A stretch of DNA of 7,219 nucleotides from Gammaproteobacteria bacterium (GTDB lineage: Bacteria; Pseudomonadota; Gammaproteobacteria; Eutrophobiales; Eutrophobiaceae). Where the stretch lies: contig VYCZ01000167.1 in assembly GCA_009843675.1 (NCBI GenBank), positions 1 through 7,219 on the forward strand. The letters run 5' to 3'. This document shows, one piece after another, positions 5,452-7,219 of the stretch; position 1 is the stretch's first letter; the number at the start of each line of letters is the position of its first letter. The notes beneath the pieces were generated by a model that was not told the origin of the DNA, did no database searches, and saw only the letters and a program-made list of their open reading frames with translations. A program made the translations under genes and the position numbers.

Positions 5452-5565
5452 CTGTACCCGTGGCGCCGCTGTTCAAGCTTGCAAGGCGTATTTTTTATAA
5501 TGTCTGCCGGTGCGGCACCGGACCGGCAGCCAGTGGCAACCATCGACCTCAGGAGGCTATTGAGC
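5452..5565 (+). promoter_or_regulatory. Second, diverged structured leader
   Basis: This leader shares CAAGCTTGC (5474-5482), GCCAGTGGCA (5529-5538) and a purine-rich ribosome-binding site (AGGAGG, 5551-5556) with the leader of the DUF1640-like gene, in the same order. It can form CCGGTG/CACCGG (5507-5512 / 5516-5521) or the mutually exclusive TGCCGGT/ACCGGCA (5505-5511 / 5522-5528). The bulged GCAA-tetraloop hairpin of the first copy is lost. Alternative pairing suggests a switch, but no ligand class is recognisable. Confidence 0.4.
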
Positions 5566-5865
5566 ATGGGCATCATCACTTTATTGAGTCGCAGTCAAAT
5601 GCCGGCCACGCGGGGGGCGTCGGTCCCGGGGCGTCTTGCCGAGGCGCTGTGCCGTCCATTTTTTTCCAAATTCCTCAAATTGGGCTTGACAAATGGAGCC
5701 GGGCGGGCTGATACTATAATCGCCGGAGTGCCGGAGTGCCGGAGTGCCGGAGTGCCGGAGTGCCGGAGTGCCGGAGCGCCGCAACGCTTCTCCTGCGCGC
5801 GCAGCTTTGCCCGTGAGCGCACCCGCCTCGCGGGACTGCTCCCGCCCGCCAGCCTCGCCGCCTGA
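5566..5865 (+). CDS. Short ORF with strong RBS, running through octamer repeats
   Basis: ATG 5566 lies 9 bases after a near-perfect AGGAGG (5551-5556), and the frame runs 99 codons to TGA 5863-5865. The first residues, MGIITLLSRSQMPA, precede a composition-driven sequence that crosses the promoter at 5686-5715 and the octamer array at 5722-5777, where it reads repeating Ala-Gly-Val-Pro-Glu-Cys-Arg-Ser. No family is recognised and the second half is unlikely to be a folded protein. Two readings fit: the start of a gene truncated when the downstream promoter and gene arrived, or a leader ORF that can become fused to the Calx-beta gene when the octamer count changes. Its end overlaps the GTG start at 5813 by 53 bases in another frame. 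Confidence 0.35.
   Translation: MGIITLLSRSQMPATRGASVPGRLAEALCRPFFSKFLKLGLTNGAGRADTIIAGVPECRSAGVPECRSAGAPQRFSCARSFARERTRLAGLLPPASLAA
5686..5720 (+). promoter_or_regulatory. Sigma-70-type promoter of the Calx-beta gene
   Basis: A consensus TTGACA (5686-5691) is followed after 18 bases by GATACT (5710-5715), which overlaps a perfect TATAAT (5715-5720) placed too far (23 bases) for the same -35. Either -10 would start transcription within or just before the octamer array at 5722, so the repeats would form the 5' end of the mRNA. Confidence 0.6.
5722..5777 (+). repeat. Octamer tandem repeat (GCCGGAGT), seven units
   Basis: Six perfect GCCGGAGT units (5722-5769) are followed by one with a final C (GCCGGAGC, 5770-5777). 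Eight is not a multiple of three, so each gain or loss shifts the frame. Every unit contains GGAG, a ribosome-binding core, and every junction contains GTG. All three frames through the array are open. Confidence 0.9.
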
Positions 5866-7219
5866 GCCGTCCTGCCGCGTCAGCGGTTTCCTCCGTTCCA
5901 CACGGCGCGCCGTCCCGGCGCTGCTGCTGTTGCCGACGCTGCTGGCGGGCTTCGCATCGCCGGTCGCCGCGCAGTCCATCTCTGCGACGCAAATCACCGA
6001 GGGTCAGACGCGCACCTTCACCGTGACCGGCATCCCCGCCAGCTGGACCGGCACGCCGACACTTAACGTCCCGATTAATTCGAGTCCGCGCGCAGCTTAT
6101 GGCTATAGCTCAGGAACTTGCCTATCCAACCAAATTTCGTTGGGCCTGAATTACTCGGATATTTGCCTTCCAACATTGACAAGCACCTGGGACTCCGCGA
6201 CCCGCGTCTTTACCTTCGAGCAATTTGCCTATACAGACGCTATCGCCGAGGGCGACGAGATCTTTAAGATTGAGATCTACGATTCTGCTGTTAACAATCG
6301 AAACGTCTTTTTCGATATCACGCTAAAAGACGGCCCCGGCCCGGTCATCTCGCTGAGCCCCAGCGGCACCCTCGGGGAGACCGGTGTGGCTGAGGGCGGC
6401 ATCGCGGCGGGCTTCGAGCTGCGCATGACCCCGACCCTGCCGTACGATGTGCACGTGGCGGTGCTCGTGCGCGAGGAGGGCACGGCGTTCGACAACGGCG
6501 CGCCGGACCCCTACCCCGGCCACGTGCTGCCGGAACACCGCGGGGAGTTTGTGGTCACCATCCCGGCCAATGCCGCCTCAGCCTCCCACTTCGTGCAAAC
6601 CCGGCCCCAGACCTTTCTGGAGAAGGACACGACGGTGCACCTGCTGGTGCTGGCCCCGACCGCAGGGGTGCGCAGTATTGTGCGCGACCTGCACGGTGTC
6701 GAGTTGAGCCACTACGTGACCGATGGCGCCAACCAGGCGACGATAACAGTGCTGGACGGTTCGGACACGGCCTCAGCGGTAACCCCCGAGGTGCGCCTGC
6801 ACGTGCACCCCGAGGACACCGAGGTGGCCGAGGGCGGCACGCTTGAGTTCTGGCTGGCGCTGAAACCGCAGCCGCAAGTGGACCTGGCGGTCAGCATCGA
6901 CCTCGAAGACGGGGTGGCGCCGAACTCCAACGTTACGGACTGCGGCAGCTTCCTGGCCGACGGCCAGGCGGGCCGGCGCACGGTGACGGTGCCGGGCTAC
7001 GGCAATGGGCAGCCGCGGCAAAGCTGGAACTGGGTGCGGTTCACGGCGCAGACAGTGGATGATAATGTGGACGAGACCGACTGCGACGTGGTGGCGACGA
7101 TAGCCACGGGCAGCGGCTACAAGGTGATTGAACACGAGGGCGTGACGATTACCGCCCAGGGCCGGGCAACGGTGCGGGTGACGGACAACGATGAAGCGGA
7201 ATCTTCACAGGATGGCGAA
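5813..7219 (+). CDS. Secreted Calx-beta-type repeat protein, 3' incomplete
   Basis: This frame stays open from 5720 to the window end, so the gene continues beyond 7219; at least 469 residues are present. GTG 5813 is the last usable start before the signal peptide but lacks a ribosome-binding site. GTG 5768, inside the octamer array, is in frame and has GGAG (5757-5760) at 7 bases. The N-terminus has an Arg-rich stretch (RSTRRA), a hydrophobic core (ALLLLPTLLAGF) and a likely cleavage site PVAA-QS. The mature part shows three Calx-beta-like modules: one with ITEGQTRTFTV...AEGDEIFKIEIY, one with VAEGGIAAGFELRM...TITVLDG, and one with VAEGGTLEFWLAL...VDDNVDE...TVRVTDNDE. Such domains are extracellular beta-sandwiches, often calcium-binding and found in adhesins or surface proteins. 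Part of the first module (about 6061-6330) has much lower GC than its flanks. The protein is absent from simple start-to-stop ORF lists because it has no stop here. Confidence 0.75.
   Translation, partial: MSAPASRDCSRPPASPPEPSCRVSGFLRSTRRAVPALLLLPTLLAGFASPVAAQSISATQITEGQTRTFTVTGIPASWTGTPTLNVPINSSPRAAYGYSSGTCLSNQISLGLNYSDICLPTLTSTWDSATRVFTFEQFAYTDAIAEGDEIFKIEIYDSAVNNRNVFFDITLKDGPGPVISLSPSGTLGETGVAEGGIAAGFELRMTPTLPYDVHVAVLVREEGTAFDNGAPDPYPGHVLPEHRGEFVVTIPANAASASHFVQTRPQTFLEKDTTVHLLVLAPTAGVRSIVRDLHGVELSHYVTDGANQATITVLDGSDTASAVTPEVRLHVHPEDTEVAEGGTLEFWLALKPQPQVDLAVSIDLEDGVAPNSNVTDCGSFLADGQAGRRTVTVPGYGNGQPRQSWNWVRFTAQTVDDNVDETDCDVVATIATGSGYKVIEHEGVTITAQGRATVRVTDNDEAESSQDGE

Noticed and set aside
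5496..5501. TATAAT in the second leader as a separate promoter
   Set aside because: There is no acceptable -35 at 16-18 bases upstream, and it lies inside the conserved leader.
5722..5777. CRISPR-like array
   Set aside because: The units are 8 bp and directly adjacent, with no spacers, so it is a simple tandem repeat.
5581..5997. Minus-strand open frames across the octamer array
   Set aside because: Their length comes from the repeat being open in all frames and from high GC; the sequence is low-complexity Arg/Gly/Ala and opposes the signal-peptide gene.

Overview
The window reads as an accessory stretch of a fairly GC-rich Gram-negative genome, most likely a gammaproteobacterium or a close proteobacterial relative. 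An outer-membrane TonB-dependent receptor shows it is Gram-negative. The palindromic TGGATTCCCGC...GCGGGAATGACG repeat, the DUF1640, DUF4926 and KGG-type small proteins and a secreted Calx-beta-type protein all fit environmental proteobacteria. The exact lineage cannot be read from the sequence.

Positions 1-1629 are a lower-GC patchwork of small genes and gene ruins. A REP-like palindrome (7-33) and a 17-bp element (38-54) abut the last ~50 codons of a DNA methyltransferase gene (46-204, +). That fragment lies tail-to-tail with a truncated regulator-like gene (82-531, -). Next come two coupled 64-residue membrane genes (620-814, 829-1023) and a KGG-motif small protein with an apparent CTG start (1039-1185). 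The KGG frame breaks at an A-AAA-AAG heptamer; in the -1 frame its missing tail continues and is fused to the end of a DUF6883-like domain (to 1403). An intact DUF4926 gene follows (1396-1629).

Positions 1692-4568 hold one large intact gene for a 958-residue TonB-dependent receptor. All twelve of its cysteines fall into six close pairs. A second copy of the 17-bp element lies just after its stop.

Positions 4590-5284 hold a promoter, a 120-bp structured leader with two strong hairpins, and a DUF1640-like coiled-coil/membrane-anchor gene that contains an 87-bp internal duplication. The stretch 5285-5812 has no confident gene. It contains a doubtful 39-codon ORF, a second diverged copy of the leader ending in a strong ribosome-binding site and a short ORF (5566-5865), then a promoter (5686-5715) that runs directly into seven 8-bp tandem repeats (5722-5777).

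From about 5813 to the window edge runs a secreted protein with a signal peptide and at least three Calx-beta-like modules, open at its 3' end. The octamer array at its 5' end has a copy number that sets whether the upstream well-initiated ORF is in frame with it. This is the best candidate for a contingency (phase-variable) switch in the window. No RNA genes, CRISPR arrays, transposase genes or complete insertion sequences were seen.
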